Shown here: one piece after another, positions 48,706-62,091 of the stretch
How positions within the stretch are numbered: the stretch's first letter is position 1
Layout of the letters: each line of letters starts with the position of its first letter
Source: Theobroma cacao
Lineage: Eukaryota > Streptophyta > Magnoliopsida > Malvales > Malvaceae
Direction of reading: 5' to 3'
Assembly (NCBI RefSeq): GCF_000208745.1
Contig: NC_030851.1
Coordinates: 30,558,924-30,622,923 of the forward strand
Length of the DNA stretch: 64,000 bases
Position numbers and translations under genes: made by a program
The notes under the pieces: model-generated
What the model was told of the DNA's origin: nothing
The model's input: only the letters and a program-made list of their open reading frames with translations
Database searches by the model: none

Positions 48706-51530
48706 TATCCTTATCCATTTTGCACGTTCTATTTGCACGTGTGATGAATCAGTATCTAGTTTTATTTGGTTGGAAATTTTGCATATTGCTTTATTCAAAG
48801 CAATTAGTTTTATTACAACTGACTTCCCCCTTTCCTAATTTAATTTTTTAATATTTTGCACCATTTATGGAGTTAGTAGAGATCATGATTTTTTATTGTT
48901 AATCCCTGATGCTTGAGAGTTTCTGTTCTGTTCTGCTTCTTCTTTTTGCAATTCATCTTGGCTTCCGTCTTGTGTAATTCCCTGTTGATTCTGTTCCTTT
49001 TGTTGTTTTTCATTTGATTGGCGGTTGCTAAAACAGTTATGGTTGTGTTTGTGCGTGATTGTGGATTGTGATTGTGGATTGTGATTGTGATTGCTCTGCT
49101 CTGAGTGCTGTAATTAACTAGGAGCAGGAGCCGACTCCCCTATTTTCTGTCATGTTTGGTTTGACTCCTTGTTGGATCTCTGTCATGTCCCTATACAGAG
49201 ATCTTTTTGTTCTTCCTCCCTATTAATAAATTTTTTCTAAATTTCAAAACAAAAAAATGGTCAATCTGGTAGAATATTTGCATGTGCTTGCAAACTAGTG
49301 TTGAATAAGCAGTTATTACACCAATAAGTTGATCAACAAAATTTGAGAACATATTTCTAATACTCAGTTTTCTGCCTATTTTTAATAAATCTTCTAATTG
49401 CACTTTATTAACTGGTTGAATGATAATTTAATTAAATTTGTAATTGAGCTGCTTCTCTACAATTCTAGACTATAGCAATTTTGGGTTGTTATGAGTGGAA
49501 AATTTTCCAGTCATATCTAAGCCGCACTTATTTAGGCGACTTACAATTTTATATAATTTTGAAGTCATTTTCCTGAGTGAGCTCATGCTTACTTTCATCT
49601 TGAGCCAATCATCCTATACTAACCTCTTCTTTTAGTAAAGATGACAACTTTCATTACACTGAGTTTGAAACAGTGAAATTAAACTTAATTTCATATTCCT
49701 AACAGAAAATGATAACTGTAAAGTTTTAAAACTGTTGAAGTATGGAATTTTTAACATAGTTTTGGACATAAACAAGGCATTTTGTGAATCCAATCGTTCA
49801 TTCATTTGCCTAGCAAGTTAAACATTTGTACGTAACGCTACCAAGTTGTAGAAATTGGTAAGTGTTAGGCGTGAGGTCAACTTGGATGTAATTATCCTAT
49901 AATCAAGGCTAGTTTGTTTGTTATGTAGAAATTGGTTTTTACATATTGATTTCCCCTTTTTCTAGTATCTGATTGCCCAAAAATAGGATCATTTGATAGT
50001 CAACGCAAAATAAATCTGAAAACATGAAAATTATCTTTCACTTTACAAAAAAAAGACACAAATCTTCAGACTAATCAAATACACAAAACAAACTTTCCCT
50101 CTAACTAGACTTGTATTTAATAAATAATTATTTTTATTTAATTTTATTTTATTTCAAGAATACATTTAGAAATATCAATATACAAATATTTTTAATATCT
50201 TGATAATAACTATTATTATATTTATATTTTCATTATAATAAAATAACCATACTCTTTTATTACTTTAATAATAAATGTTTCATATAAAATATTCCTATTT
50301 AATTAATAACATTTTAATAGTTAATAATAAATATCACTACTTACTATGGAGTATTAAATATTTGTTTGGAAAGCTATTTTGTGTACATTTCTTTTAGTAA
50401 AAATGAACATTTCCACACTCATCCATCTATTCTGTATCTTATGATTGGAATATTTGAATTTTCTACTACACCAATACCAGATAGAAAGCATATTAGATGG
50501 CCATTCCTAAATTGTCTGTTAGGTGGTTTCATATGGTGAATGTTATATGGCTATTAAATACTTTAGTTTATAGTAAAATGTAGTTGAATGGACTAAGTAG
50601 AAATAGTTCTTTTCATTCATTCTTCATTTTTTAACCTGCCTTATTTGCACTATGATTCTTTGTTTTCGTAAGCTTCATCTATAGGCCAATGTAGAAAAAT
50701 TTATTTTCCTTGTATCAAAATTTATTAAGTTTAGTAATAAGAAATTTAACTTTTAGTTTTTGTATAAAAAATTATTGCTCTTGTAATAAATTAATTAAAT
50801 CTTTTTGGCCAATTTCTTCTTTACTTTAAGTAGACTAGGCAATTATTATTAACTTTGAAATGATTTGCTAACACTAATAATATATTATTATCTGATACAC
50901 CAATGGTAAAATTTTTATGTTGAAAGATATAGGTAGTCTTCTATATAGTCCACTATTTGAACAAAATAATGACTATACATATATATATATATATATGTTT
51001 GATTGTGCATTCAATAATCTTTGAACTGAAAATTACTACTTAAACAAAATTATGACTACACATAGATAGGTGCATGATATTTATAGTAGAGAAATATCAG
51101 TTGCATTTGTAAAGTTGGAATATGTTATTGATGTTTATGAAAGAAAATATTTGGAGGAAGTGAAGAGCAAGGAAGTAAAATCACATTCAGTTCAATTAAA
51201 AGTCTACATTTTTCATGAAAATAAGATTTGTGTTGTAATTTAAAAGTATTTTGTTAACATAAGATATTCATTTGATAATATCATTTTTATTATTACTCTA
51301 TGAGTCACCCACTTTTGTGCTGTAGTTTTGAATGTTTAATTGTAATATATAATTTCTAAATTTAATTTATTCTTACTTATCTTGTTTCACCCTAAATCCC
51401 TAATAACGTCAGGGATTTAATGTTTAAGAAATTTGAGGTATATGTTTAATATTCAATTAAATTATAACTTCTTGCATTTAATTATGTATTAAATTTTTTA
51501 TTTACTCTATTATTTTATAGTAGGAAAAAT
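48706..51530. other. Interior of the CACTA element, no coding domain recognised
   Basis: Mixed then AT-rich sequence. It would lie within intron(s) or decayed transposase coding sequence if the leader at 48380 is real. A (TA)n run is near 50978-50996. Confidence 0.4.
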
Positions 51531-51538
51531 TTGTCTAG

Positions 51539-52548
51539 GCTTCAAATGAAGATCTTTTGGTTCAACGAATATGGAATAAAATTTGTTCTGATAGACTACA
51601 AGACATGCTTTCAGAAGAGAAGACACAAGTAAGGAAAGAAGCCAACACAAAAGACATCGTAGACTGCAAAGGCATGCCGAGGCAATGGATCACAAATGAA
51701 GCTTGGGATATCCTTATCAATGCGGTATGGGGTGGAGAAGAATGGAAAAACAAATTGGAACAAGGAGGAATCGTTTAACACAAAAAGCAAGAAGTATTAC
51801 AAAGCACACTGGTGATTCAGTTCCATTCATTGTTCATGCAAAAAGGATGGTATGAATTAATATTTATTTGTTACACTTTACATACTATTACTTCCCATAT
51901 TCTAATATGCTTTACATGTTATGTAAAATATATGCATTATGATTGAGTTTAATTGTAAATGATTGTAGGCAAATGAGATGAATCGAGATGTTAGCTTTGT
52001 GGCAGTATTCAATCGCACTCATAGACATTTAAGGGGTCATGGTGATTTCATAGACAATAAGTCTAAAACTATTAGTGCACTTAAAAATTGATTGATTTTT
52101 ACTCCAAAGTTAATAAAATTATATATTAATTCTTTTCACTTTTTTTTTTTAATTTTGTTAGGAAACATATATTGCTACATTATCACATAAGTACGGTGAA
52201 GATTCATCCTCACAACTAGAATTAGATTCGCATGCTTGGACTAAAGCAATTGGAGGGATGATAATTACACGCACTTATGTGTATGGGTTTGGTTCTCAGG
52301 GACCTGCTACAACTATACTAAATGATGCAGTAACATCTGAGTTAGTAGTTAACCTTTGCATTGGTTTTAACATTCGGTTAAAAGAAAAAGTGAAAAATCT
52401 ATCAAATGACATGAGTCAGATGCGTGAGCAAATGACGCAACATTTTGGAGCCATGAATGAATTTATAGTAAGTATGAAAGCAATGATGATAAAGAGACGT
52501 TCAAGAAAAGGCCATGTGAGTTCTTCGAGTTTAGCTTCTGACAAGTAA
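51539..52548 (+). pseudogene. CACTA accessory transposase gene (Transposase_24 / Ptta-En/Spm type), frameshifted
   Basis: Three exon-like blocks. Block 1, 51539 to ~51849, begins after a TCTAG acceptor: IWNKICSDRLQDMLSEE, then GMPRQWITNEAWDILINAVW, then, in a different frame after ~51760, RNRLTQKARSITKHTGDSVPF and HAKRM before a GTATG donor. Block 2, ~51969-52080: ANEMNRDVSFVAVFNRTHR. Block 3, ~52162-52548: ETYIATLSHKYGEDSSSQLE, AWTKAIGG, YVYGFGSQGP, a coiled-coil-like segment, and a stop at 52546-52548. The W-I-x-x-E-A-W, HTGGS-like and H.R motifs are those of plant Transposase_24 proteins. A one-base indel near 51760 breaks the frame, and the donor of block 2 is not clear, so it is probably non-functional. 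Confidence 0.65.
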
Positions 52549-52959
52549 GGCGACAGTTCATGATGATAGCTTATTTTTTAAATTTGACTTAGATATTTTT
52601 TTTAATATGGCATACAATAGCACAATGATTGCATTTGAATTAAATTTTTGTGTTTCTCAACGGATTTTGTGAAAAATAATATATCAAAATTTAGTTCTTT
52701 TTTGACGAATTTATGTATATTTTCAACAAAAATTTTATCAAAATTCTCTGACAGAGTTCTGATGAAAAGTATTTTCAATAACACTTTTAGAGACGGAATT
52801 TTCAACAAAAAATTTCATTGGAAATCCATTAGAAAAAAGCATTTTCAACGGAAACTTGACTATTTCCTATGAAATATTTCGTTGAAAAAAATTTGTTTTT
52901 TTTAAATGAAAATAAACTTCATTTTTCAAAAAGCATTATGTAATAAGTTTATTGGATCT

Positions 52960-55465
52960 TAAGTAAAGATGGCAATAGGTACTCTGTTACAAGGTATCCG
53001 TGGGTATCCGATTGATAACTCTATGATATAGAATTATTTGGGTTTAATTTTGACAGTAATTTGATTTAGTTCTTATAGTAATGCATAAAAATTAATATAT
53101 ATTATTTAATTATTTTAAATTAGTTAATTTAGGTGAGTCAATTTAATCTTAGTTAATTTTATATTTAATTTGATGTTAATATGGTTAAGGTAGGTTGTTC
53201 TTGATTTATTTACATTTTTGTAAGTGTTTGATGAAAGAAGAATTTTAGTGAAAGAAGGAGAGCAATTTTAAGGTGCAGACCTCCACTGCACATGTTTTGG
53301 TATTTCAATTATAACTCTCCTTACAGAGCTCCAAATGAGATGATTCTTAAACCATTAAAAAGCTAAGAAAAAACGCTATAACTTTTATGTTTATCACTTT
53401 GCCTAGTTTGGTATGGAAGGTGGTTAAAAATTTTATCGAAGTTGACACACTAAAGCAGTTCTAGAGCAATTATGATTTCTGTTCATTAATTGGGTAAGGT
53501 TGCGGCCCACATAGGTTGATGAGGAAATTTTGATTGGAATTGACTTCTTTCTTCATCAAACTTGGCCTAACTTCAAAACAACTTTTCGGAAGACTTTTAG
53601 GGGACTTTTAGGGGAGAGAATAAAATACCAGATTGACAACTGAGAGTCAAGGTATAAAGTCATTGAAGTTAAGAAAAATTTGAAGGATCCAAGGAGATTT
53701 GGAGATCAAGAATACAATTTTTTAGTTTTTCTATTTGTTTATTTTCTTATTTCTTGGTTTGATTTTTAATGTTTAAACTTTATTCAATAAGAATGTGTGA
53801 TTTGATGAGGAATTAAATTGTTTATCTAAGATTATAATTGAACTCAATATATAGTCTGATTTATTTATCTTTCTTTTACTTATGTTTGATGGATTTAAGT
53901 TGTTTATTTTATTCTGTTCTTAATACTTTTAATTATCTGATCATCAATTAGATTGAATTAAAAATCTAAGTTAAACCTTGACAAAGGAAATTTAGGTAGA
54001 CCTTGAATAAAATAATGTATGATCGAATGCACTTAGTTGATTAGGTAGTTTGAATTGCATATAGGGTAGACGTACACCTATAAGTCATACGTCACCAAGA
54101 TTAGAGCACGAACTTAATGAATCTTTCTTCAATTTAATTTGTATAGATATATAATAAGTTAATTGAGTGAGGTATTGTTATGAGAAATTAGACAAAGGCT
54201 TGTAAATAATTAAAGACTTTAGGTTAACAACTTAATTCATTAAACTGAGTTAATAGAGAGAAACAATAATAAAAAAAATTATTGAGAGACATCATAATCT
54301 TAAGTCTGGTAGTTAAGTGAGTTTTATAAAACAAATTTACTATTTAATTTTAATTTCAGTTTATTAGTTTTAATTTTACTTTTTAATAATTTTAAATTTA
54401 ATTATTTGGATAAGTTTAAGATGTTACAATTTTAGTAGTTAATAATAAAAAGTAATTTAATTCTCTATGGGATCGACACTCTGTTTATTACTATATTTTC
54501 TTTGCGATACGTATACTTGCATGGGTAAAAAATTAAACAACACCGATGTAGTTATATAGGGTTAGGATACCTTATAATCGGGTTCGGGTAGGATTTGGAT
54601 AGTAATTTCACTTCTCGTATCGTGTTCGGGTATCACCCCTTGGTTACCCAATACACGAACTCAATTATGTTCTTTCTTTTAATATCATGTAATTAAACAC
54701 AAACCTATATTGTTAATTAAATTAATTCATAAAACTATGATTATTAATTAACTTGTAATACCTTTTAATACATATACTCTATATATTGTGTTAATTTATA
54801 AAAAATATAATTACTATTATATATATACTTTTAGTGTATATACTTTAAGTACAAATATATTTACTTTCTATATTGTATTAATGTTACAAAATTTATAACT
54901 TATAAAATGATTAATTATACTGTATATATCTTTGCTTATATAAACTTCAAAAATATATACCTAAAGAGAAGTTGTGAAATTAGAATAGTTTTAGAATTTT
55001 TTTATTTTTTATGGGATTAAACTTGTAATGTTGTTTAAGTTGTTGTTTAGATATTTTTTTTAGTTATTTAAGTTGATATTTGAGTTATTTGTTTTGCTTA
55101 TTTAAATTTAATTTTTATTATTTGTGTGCTTTTATAAATTTAATTATTATTGAATTATATGACATATGGATGAAATTATTATTGTATACGGATTCAGGTT
55201 TGAATAATTGAGTACCCATAAAGAACATTTTAATAATTTTTTTACATAATCGGGCTTTTAAGCGGGTTTGGGTAATTATCGGGTAGTGTGTATGTATTAG
55301 AGTTCGGGTAATTATTGAGTAGTGTGTATGTATTAGGGTTCAGGTTAGGGTAGTAAATTTAAAAAATATTTAGGTAATTTTAGGGTTCGGGTAATTCCTT
55401 TATTAATCAAGTTGAGTTTGGATACCTTAAAATTAGCGGATACCCTACTCGTTGACATCCTTAAT
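52960..55465. mobile_element. AT-rich element with short inverted termini, ~2.5 kb (copy 1)
   Basis: The left end GATGGCAATAGGTACTCTG and the right end (reverse complement GATGTCAACGAGTAGGGTA) form imperfect inverted termini. CTTAA occurs just outside both (about 52958-52962 and 55463-55467). The body near both ends repeats 'gggtatcc'/'ttcgggtaatt' words, as at 55250-55440. It contains a nested LTR-like insertion (53170-54541). A second copy in the opposite orientation begins at 62196. A ~38-bp tandem duplication ('gggtagtgtgtatgtattag') is at about 55277-55345. No transposase is recognised. Confidence 0.5.
53170..54541 (+). mobile_element. Probable LTR-retrotransposon solo LTR nested in the AT-rich element
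   Basis: The 3' part carries 'tctatgggatcgacactctg' and 'gatacgtatacttgcatggg' and ends TTAAACA. This is the kind of LTR tail common in plant Ty3/Gypsy (Tat/Athila-like) elements. The 5' boundary and target duplication are not resolved. No coding domain. Confidence 0.4.
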
Positions 55466-55589
55466 CCTAGAGAGTTCTTGTCTACAAATCTTTATAGTAG
55501 GCAACAACTTTTTAAAGAAAGTGTGCTACAACACACCTCAAGCCTTTTGATTCCCTTTTTCATACTACTTTTCAAACAATTTTAAAGAG

Positions 55590-56226
55590 TAGTTCTAAAT
55601 GGAGCCTAATCTAAATTTGAGATTTCAAATCATGAGTCAAGAATTCATCAAACTTGACTGATTTGATGGAACCAATTTCAACCACTAGAGAGATAAGATG
55701 GTGTTTTTGCTCACAGTCTTGAAGATTTATTATGTTTTGAATCTAAGTCATATTGCTCTTCCAGAAGCAATTGATGAAGATTCTAATGCACGGAAGCCAG
55801 AGAAAAAAACGTGAAGAATATGAATTGATATGCTGTGGACATATCCTAAATACTTTGACAGATCGTCTATATGACCTCTATTCCAATTTGAAGACTCCAA
55901 AGAAAATTTAGACAACCTTGGAGACAACCTACAAGAATGAAAAACGAAGTAATGACAGTTTTATCTTTAAAATATTTTGAGGTTAAGATAAGTGATAATC
56001 TACCTATCATGGATCAAGTACATGAATTACAATTTCAATTTCAAAATCAAAAGACCTCGAGGTTAAAGTTCCTGATGCGTTACAAATAAGTGCAATTCTT
56101 TTTAAACTGGTTCAATGTTGTAAAAATTATAGAAAGAAGGTTCTGCATTCTATGGATTCTTTATCATTAGAACAATTCATGACTCAGATGCAAATAGAAC
56201 ATGAAACACATGCATGTGATGCACTA
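55590..56226 (+). mobile_element. Ty1/Copia gag relic (UBN2-like), 5' part
   Basis: The forward frame reads FDGTNFNH, RDKMVFLLTVLKIYYVL, ELICCGHILNTLTDRLYDLY, then SNLKTPKKIWTTLETTYKNE: the N-terminal gag (UBN2/DUF4219-type) of plant Copia elements. In-frame stops replace the usual Arg (55659-55661) and Trp (about 55686), and later frame shifts confirm decay. It is cut at 56226 by solo LTR A' and resumes at 62092. Confidence 0.7.
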
Positions 56227-59200
56227 TGTAAAGCCTAACTTTATAAAATATTTGTCATGACATACATGTGATGGATAACATGTTTGCATGCTAGAAGAGT
56301 CTCGAAAAATTTACAAAAGTTAATATTGTACCTAAAGATACAACAAAGTTGATTTAAGCCTCAAACTATATCAAATAGAGGTTTTAAGGTGAAATTGAAA
56401 ATTTTAAAGTCTAGGAATGATTTAAAATGGTGATTTGGAGTTCGAGGATCAATTTGGAGTCAAATCGAAAATTTTACTATTTAGGGGCAAAATGGTAATT
56501 TTGCCACTTGAGAACAAAATGAAAATTTTTTTGAAATATTTTGATCATATTTGACTTATTGGAGTATGATTTGAGGTTGAGAAGTGAAAATTTTAATCTC
56601 GGTATTTTTCGAAGTATAGAGGTAAAATGGTAATTTTGTCACTCTAGTGGCAAAATTGTAATTTTACACCACTAACACTTGTCATGCTCATAGAATTCAT
56701 TCATTGACTTTTTATGTTATGGATAAGTGAGAAAATATATGTGATGGAGATAAAAAGTTTAAATTTTTAAAGTTTTAAAAATGGATCAATAAAAAAATGA
56801 CAAGTGTCAAGCTTAGAATATTTTATTATTTAGCTTAAAAATCAGCATAAATCAGCCTATTATCTCTCCAAATATTCGGCCAAGTAAGGAAAAGAAGGAG
56901 ACAAAGGAAGAACAAACCCTAGGTGGAGAATTTCAAGAGAAAAAGTGTAGAAAATCAAGGAAAACAAGTTAAAAAGGTAGGATTTTTCAATTTAAACTTG
57001 AAATCTATTTTCCTTAAGCATTTCTCCTTATTTTTCATGGTTAAATTATATGCTTTCATGATGAATTCATGGCTGATCAAAATGGGTATGGAGAGAGAAA
57101 GATGTAGGATTAAATTGATTTTAAGATATATTAGTGTTTTTAGTTAGTTTAACATATTTAGAAGCAAAACAACAAGAAAAGAATCCATTTTCCCTATGAA
57201 TCTTCATTGGCCGAATCTTCCTTGATGTGTGTGGGTGATGGATTGTTATTATTTCAAGAGAAATGGCTTAGAAAATGATGAATAATGGTGAGAAAAATTA
57301 AGTAGGAAAAATCATGGTGTTAGTGCAATTTTTTCACGAAGAAATGGGAGGATTTTGATGCTGAAATTGATGTTATTTGAATAATGTTTGGTGAATTGAG
57401 GTATTAGAAAAGAAATAAAGTAATTTGGGATTAAATTAGACGCGTTAGTAATTAATCGGGTGATAAGACAAATTTGACCGGTATCGAAATTTAGATGGTT
57501 ACTCGTGCATTTTACATTTCATATCATGCATTAGTAGTTTAAATTAGTTTAATTTCGACTTAGTACCAAGGTAGTGAGTTTTTCGATTTTGTATTGTGTC
57601 AAGGTGGTGAATTATTCGATAAAGGCAAAGAAATTGCACCCGAAGACCAGTAGTCTGAGTACTTTAGAAATCTGCACTCTAGACATTGTGAGTAAACTTA
57701 CTGTCATTTTAATTATCTAGGGTGATTTTTAGATGATTTCATGAATTCTATGAAAAAAGGGATTTAAAAAGGTAAATTTTCATGTTTTATGAATAAATGT
57801 GTTTTAATAAAATTAATTTATAAATTGTTTTGAAATTAATAATGATGTTGAAAAATAGAGTACACGGAGACTGTTAATTGTTGCAATTCGATTATTTAAA
57901 TTGATTGGCTTATGATAAATCGGCATGATTGGTTGGTTGGCAATTGTATTAAAATACGAATTGTTTGGTTGCCTTGAAAGGCTGCGAATTATAAAAATTG
58001 TCATATCATGTTATTGAATTTTATTATATGGTGGATTATATATTAATTAATCACTGCAGTAGGTGGTTTCTGTTGATCAACTTTTTAGAGGGGTACGGTA
58101 AGCCCCATTATATTTTTACCTCGATCGGAGAGGTGCATAGGGTATCTCCTAGGGTAAAGTTTATGGTTCACTTCACGCTAAACCACCACGTGAGGGAGAA
58201 CTCAAGCAACGCCAAGGAATGACTGTGCTTTTAAATGAAAAAAAATATATGTTTTATGCGAAATGTGAATTTTTAACAGCCTTAGCGGTCTCGGTAGGAT
58301 GCCTCGGTCAAGGTATCCTCGAGGATGGATTGTCAAACCCTGTTCTATAAAATAATTACGACGTCATTTACATGCTCAATAGAATGTTTGCATGTTTAGG
58401 AAGTTCGAGGAATTGTTAAAAGATGATATTGCCCCTAATGGTACCATTAAGTCGATTAAGCCTCGAACTAGTTCAAATAGGAATTTTAAGATGAAATTAA
58501 GAGTTTCACAGTTCAGGAATAACTCAAAATGGTAATTTGGAGTTCAAGGATCAATTTGGAGTTAAATCAAAATTTTCACTATCCAAGGGCAAAATGGTCA
58601 TTTGTCACTTGGGGACAAAATGAGAATTTTGAGAAACGATTTTTTTGGCCCCATTTAACTTATTGGAGTATGATTTGAGTATTGAAGTATAATTTGAGGG
58701 TTTGGCAGTGAAAAAGTTTAATTTCAGTGATTTCTGGAGTATAAGGGCAAAATCGTAATTTTTCCACTCGCGGATAAAATTTGAGATTTTGAGAAAATTT
58801 AGATCACATTTGACAAATTGGAGAATGGTATGAATATAAGGGATGAAAAATATGTCTATGGGCAATTTTTCAGTTTTTGGGGTAAAAATGTAATTTTGCC
58901 ACTCCGGGGGCAAAACAGTAATTTTGCACCCCCAGAGTATTTTTCCAGCACAAGTTCTTCACCCATCATCATTTTTGACCCTTGAATAATGTGTGGTGGA
59001 GAGAGAAAGCTTAATAGTTAAGAAATGACACATGGACCAATAATAAGGTGACATGTGTCAAGTTTATATTTATTAATTATTTAACTTTAAAATAAATATA
59101 AAATCAGCCAATTCTCTTTCATATGGCCGGCCAAATAAAGAAAAAGGAAGAACAAAAGGAGGAAAGGAAAAAACAAGAAACCTAGGTGGGAAAATTAAAG

Positions 59201-62086
59201 GAAAATTGGTGGATTTCAAGGAATCAAGCAATCAAAGGTAAAATTTTTTGATTTTGACTTGTGATCTACCTTTCCCATGCATTTCTCCTTATTTTTCATG
59301 GTTAGATTTCATGTTTTCATGGTGAATTCATGGCTGCCCAAATGGGTATGGAGAGAGAATGAAGTTAGATTAATTTGATTTTAAGTTATGTTAGTGTTTT
59401 TAGTTAGTTTAGCATATTTAGAAACAAAACAACAAGAAAAGAATTCGTTTTCCTCCATTACCATTATTGACCAAATTTTCTAGGGGAATATTGGCTGCTG
59501 ATCTTAATGTTTATTTGAGAAATTATGATTAATAATGATGAATTATGAGCCTAGAAAAATAATGAGAATTTTCAGAGTAAAAATACAAATTTTTACCCAC
59601 TAGGTGTATTTTCGTAATTTGTTATAGAGACTAATAATTTGCACCACACTGAGGAATATTAAGTCAATTTGGGTGCAATTGAGGTATAAAAACTGAAAAA
59701 AATTAATTTGGAGTTTAAACGAACGCGTATATCGATTTATCGGGTAAAAGATCGAAATAGGTTAACATCTCGTTTAGGCAAAATTTAGACATTTTGCACT
59801 TCATATCATGCATTAGTAGTATAAATTAGTTTATTTTGGTTTAGTACCAAAGTAGTAAACCTCTTAATTGTGCAATTTGTCAAGGTGGCGAATCCTCTGA
59901 CAAGGGCAAAGAAATCGCACCCGAGGAGTAATAGTTGGAGTACCTGAATTTAGTTTTCGAAAACTGTGAGTAAACTTATTATCGTCTTAATTATCTAGAG
60001 TAGTTTTATACAATTGTGTGATTTTATGAAAAATGAGTTTAAATAGTAAATTGCTATGTTTTAAGAGAAATTGTGATTTTATAAAATGATTTTATAAATT
60101 TTCTAGAAATTCGAATACTGGTTTTGAAAATAGAGTAATTGAAGACTGCTTGCTTGTGTTGTAAATTTATGGTTTTAAATTGAATGGCTTATGACAATAA
60201 ATGAGCATGAATGACTAAACTGATTTTGGTGTTAGAATTATTTGTACTGTGTATTTAGCCTTGAGAGGCTAGGTTGCGATAAATTGTCATGTTATGCAGA
60301 AAAAGATTTTATAAATTAGGTGGTAGATAAAAAATTAGCTACTGCAGTGGTGGGGGGTTTCGTGGGTCAGCCTATTAGAGGGACACAGTAAACTCTTTTA
60401 TATTTTCACCTCGGTCGTAGAGACTCGTAGGGTATCTCCTAAGGTGGGCTTTTTGAGTGCACTTCATGTGGACCACCGCGTGAGAGTGAGACTCAGCTAA
60501 CGCCAAGGAACGGTTATGTTTCAAAATAAAAATATGATTTATGCGAAATATGAATTTTTAACAGCCTTGGCGGACTCGGTTGGATACCCCTGGTCCAAGT
60601 GTTCCTGAGTACAGGATTTGGCATGAGCCAAGTTTTGAGTAATTCACGAGCCATATTGATTATTTGATTGAAATGAGTATTCGTGATGTGAAAAATTTGT
60701 TGAAGTTAATTATTTTTAATTGTCTCCATTTACTCGCCTTTAGATAGTTTAGATGGTGTCTGTTTACTCACTGGGATTTTATAATCTCACAACCCTTAAT
60801 TCTCCATATTTCAGGTTCGGGATAGCCGGTAGATAGCCGATTGCATCAAGAACTTCAGTTAGCCTTGCATTGTCAAAATTATAAGTTCACAGACTCGCAT
60901 CTTATTGGTTAGTTGGGAGCCCACATGTCATTGTAAAAGTAATTTTATACTTTAGTTATCTGATTTAAAATATGTATGAACACATTTAGCTTTTACACCA
61001 TATTTTTGGCGAGTTTCGATATTATCAAAGAAAAATGACGAAAATACCCTTGTGAGTCAAAAAATAATATTTTATTGTTTTGATTTGGAAACGACTTATG
61101 ATTTCTTGAAATGCAAGATTTAATAACTATCGCTCACCGGGGAGATGCGGAAGCTGATGCTAAGCCTTGCGAGGTTTCGATCGGCATTCGGGGTAATGAA
61201 CGCCTATCGGAATGTCGTGGCCGTTGTCACGGGCTTGATGGGAGTTCCGAGTCGTGACATGAATTTATGGCACAAGCCTAGTTTTTATGAGATTCATAAG
61301 CCTCTTTACGTATTTTGAATGAAATGTATTCTAATGTTGTGACCCAGTTTACGATGATTTACTTTATCGTCTTCATGTACTCAACTTTAGCTGTTTATGA
61401 TGATGTCTGTTTACTCACTGAGATTTTATAATCTCACTACCCTCATTTCCATCCATTTCAGGCTTAAATTAGACTGTAGATAGTTGATCTTATAGAGGAC
61501 TACTTTGAGATTTGCATTCTCTAAACCGTAGGGTCATAGTTCTCTTTACTTTTGGTTATTCGGGGGCCCACTGGTTATTGTAAACTAAATTAAATACTCT
61601 GGCTTATTGTATTACGGTATGTATGAATTTATTTTGCTTTTACACTACAAAAATTATCTACGTATAATTCTAAAAATATTATTTAATAAGAAAATCGAAT
61701 ATTTTATTTAATATTTGTTTTGTTTTCTTATTATATCTAAATAATCATAATTTCATTTTAAATGGAGGTTTTAGACTTTTAAACTTATTTTTAATCATGA
61801 ATTATGTGTTTTGTTCTTGTATTCTATATTTTAGCTAGTTTCGAAATTTTTGAAAAAAAAATGACCAAAATACCCCTGTGAAAAGAAAATTATTATTTTA
61901 TTTATTTTAAGTTGGAAACAATTTAAAATTTTTTAGAACATGATATTTGGCAACGGTTGCTCATAGGGAAAATGGGAAACTGATATTAAGCCTTGCGGGA
62001 TTTCGGTTGACATTTCGGGTAATGAGTGTCTATCAGGGACATCGCGGTGATTGTCACGGGCTCGAGGGGAGTACTGGGTCGTGACA
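56227..62086 (+). mobile_element. Solo LTR copy A', TSD CACTA, interrupted by copy B'
   Basis: It starts TGTAAAGCCTAAC and ends GGGTCGTGACA. It is flanked by a perfect CACTA duplication at 56222-56226 and 62087-62091. Without the nested copy B' (58331-61259) it is ~2.9 kb. The order of landmarks is as in copy A, but without the ~630-bp tandem duplication. The intron-like donor AAAAAG|GTAGG is at 56976/56977; the acceptor-like TTTCAG|GCTT at 61461/61462 lies beyond the nested copy. No coding domain. Confidence 0.85.
58331..61259 (+). mobile_element. Solo LTR copy B' (2929 bp) nested in copy A'
   Basis: It starts TGTCAAACCCTGTTC and ends GAGTCGTGACA. The flanks are TGGAT (58326-58330) and TGAAT (61260-61264), a 5-bp duplication with one change. 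It is closest to copy B in its first 200 bases. Intron-like donor AAAG|GTAAAA at 59237/59238; acceptor TTTCAG|GTTC at 60814/60815. It is younger than copy A', which it splits. Confidence 0.8.
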
Positions 62087-62091
62087 CACTA

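Larger units (their letters stand above)
46342..52908 (+). mobile_element. Decayed CACTA (En/Spm-like) transposon, ~6.6 kb including a gap
   Basis: The left end is CACTATAAAAAAATTGACC at 46342. The right end (about 52878-52908, CGTTGAAAAAAATTTG then T-run and AAATG) is a degenerate reverse complement of it. Subterminal regions at both ends (46360-46680 and 52640-52890) are packed with copies, in both orientations, of a word like TTTCCGACGGAAAT (here TTTCCRAYGGAAT variants), typical of transposase-binding subterminal repeats of CACTA elements. AAA flanks both ends (46339-46341 and 52909-52911), compatible with the 3-bp target duplication but uninformative. The TNPD/TNP2-type catalytic transposase is not seen; an 890-bp gap lies inside. 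Confidence 0.65.
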
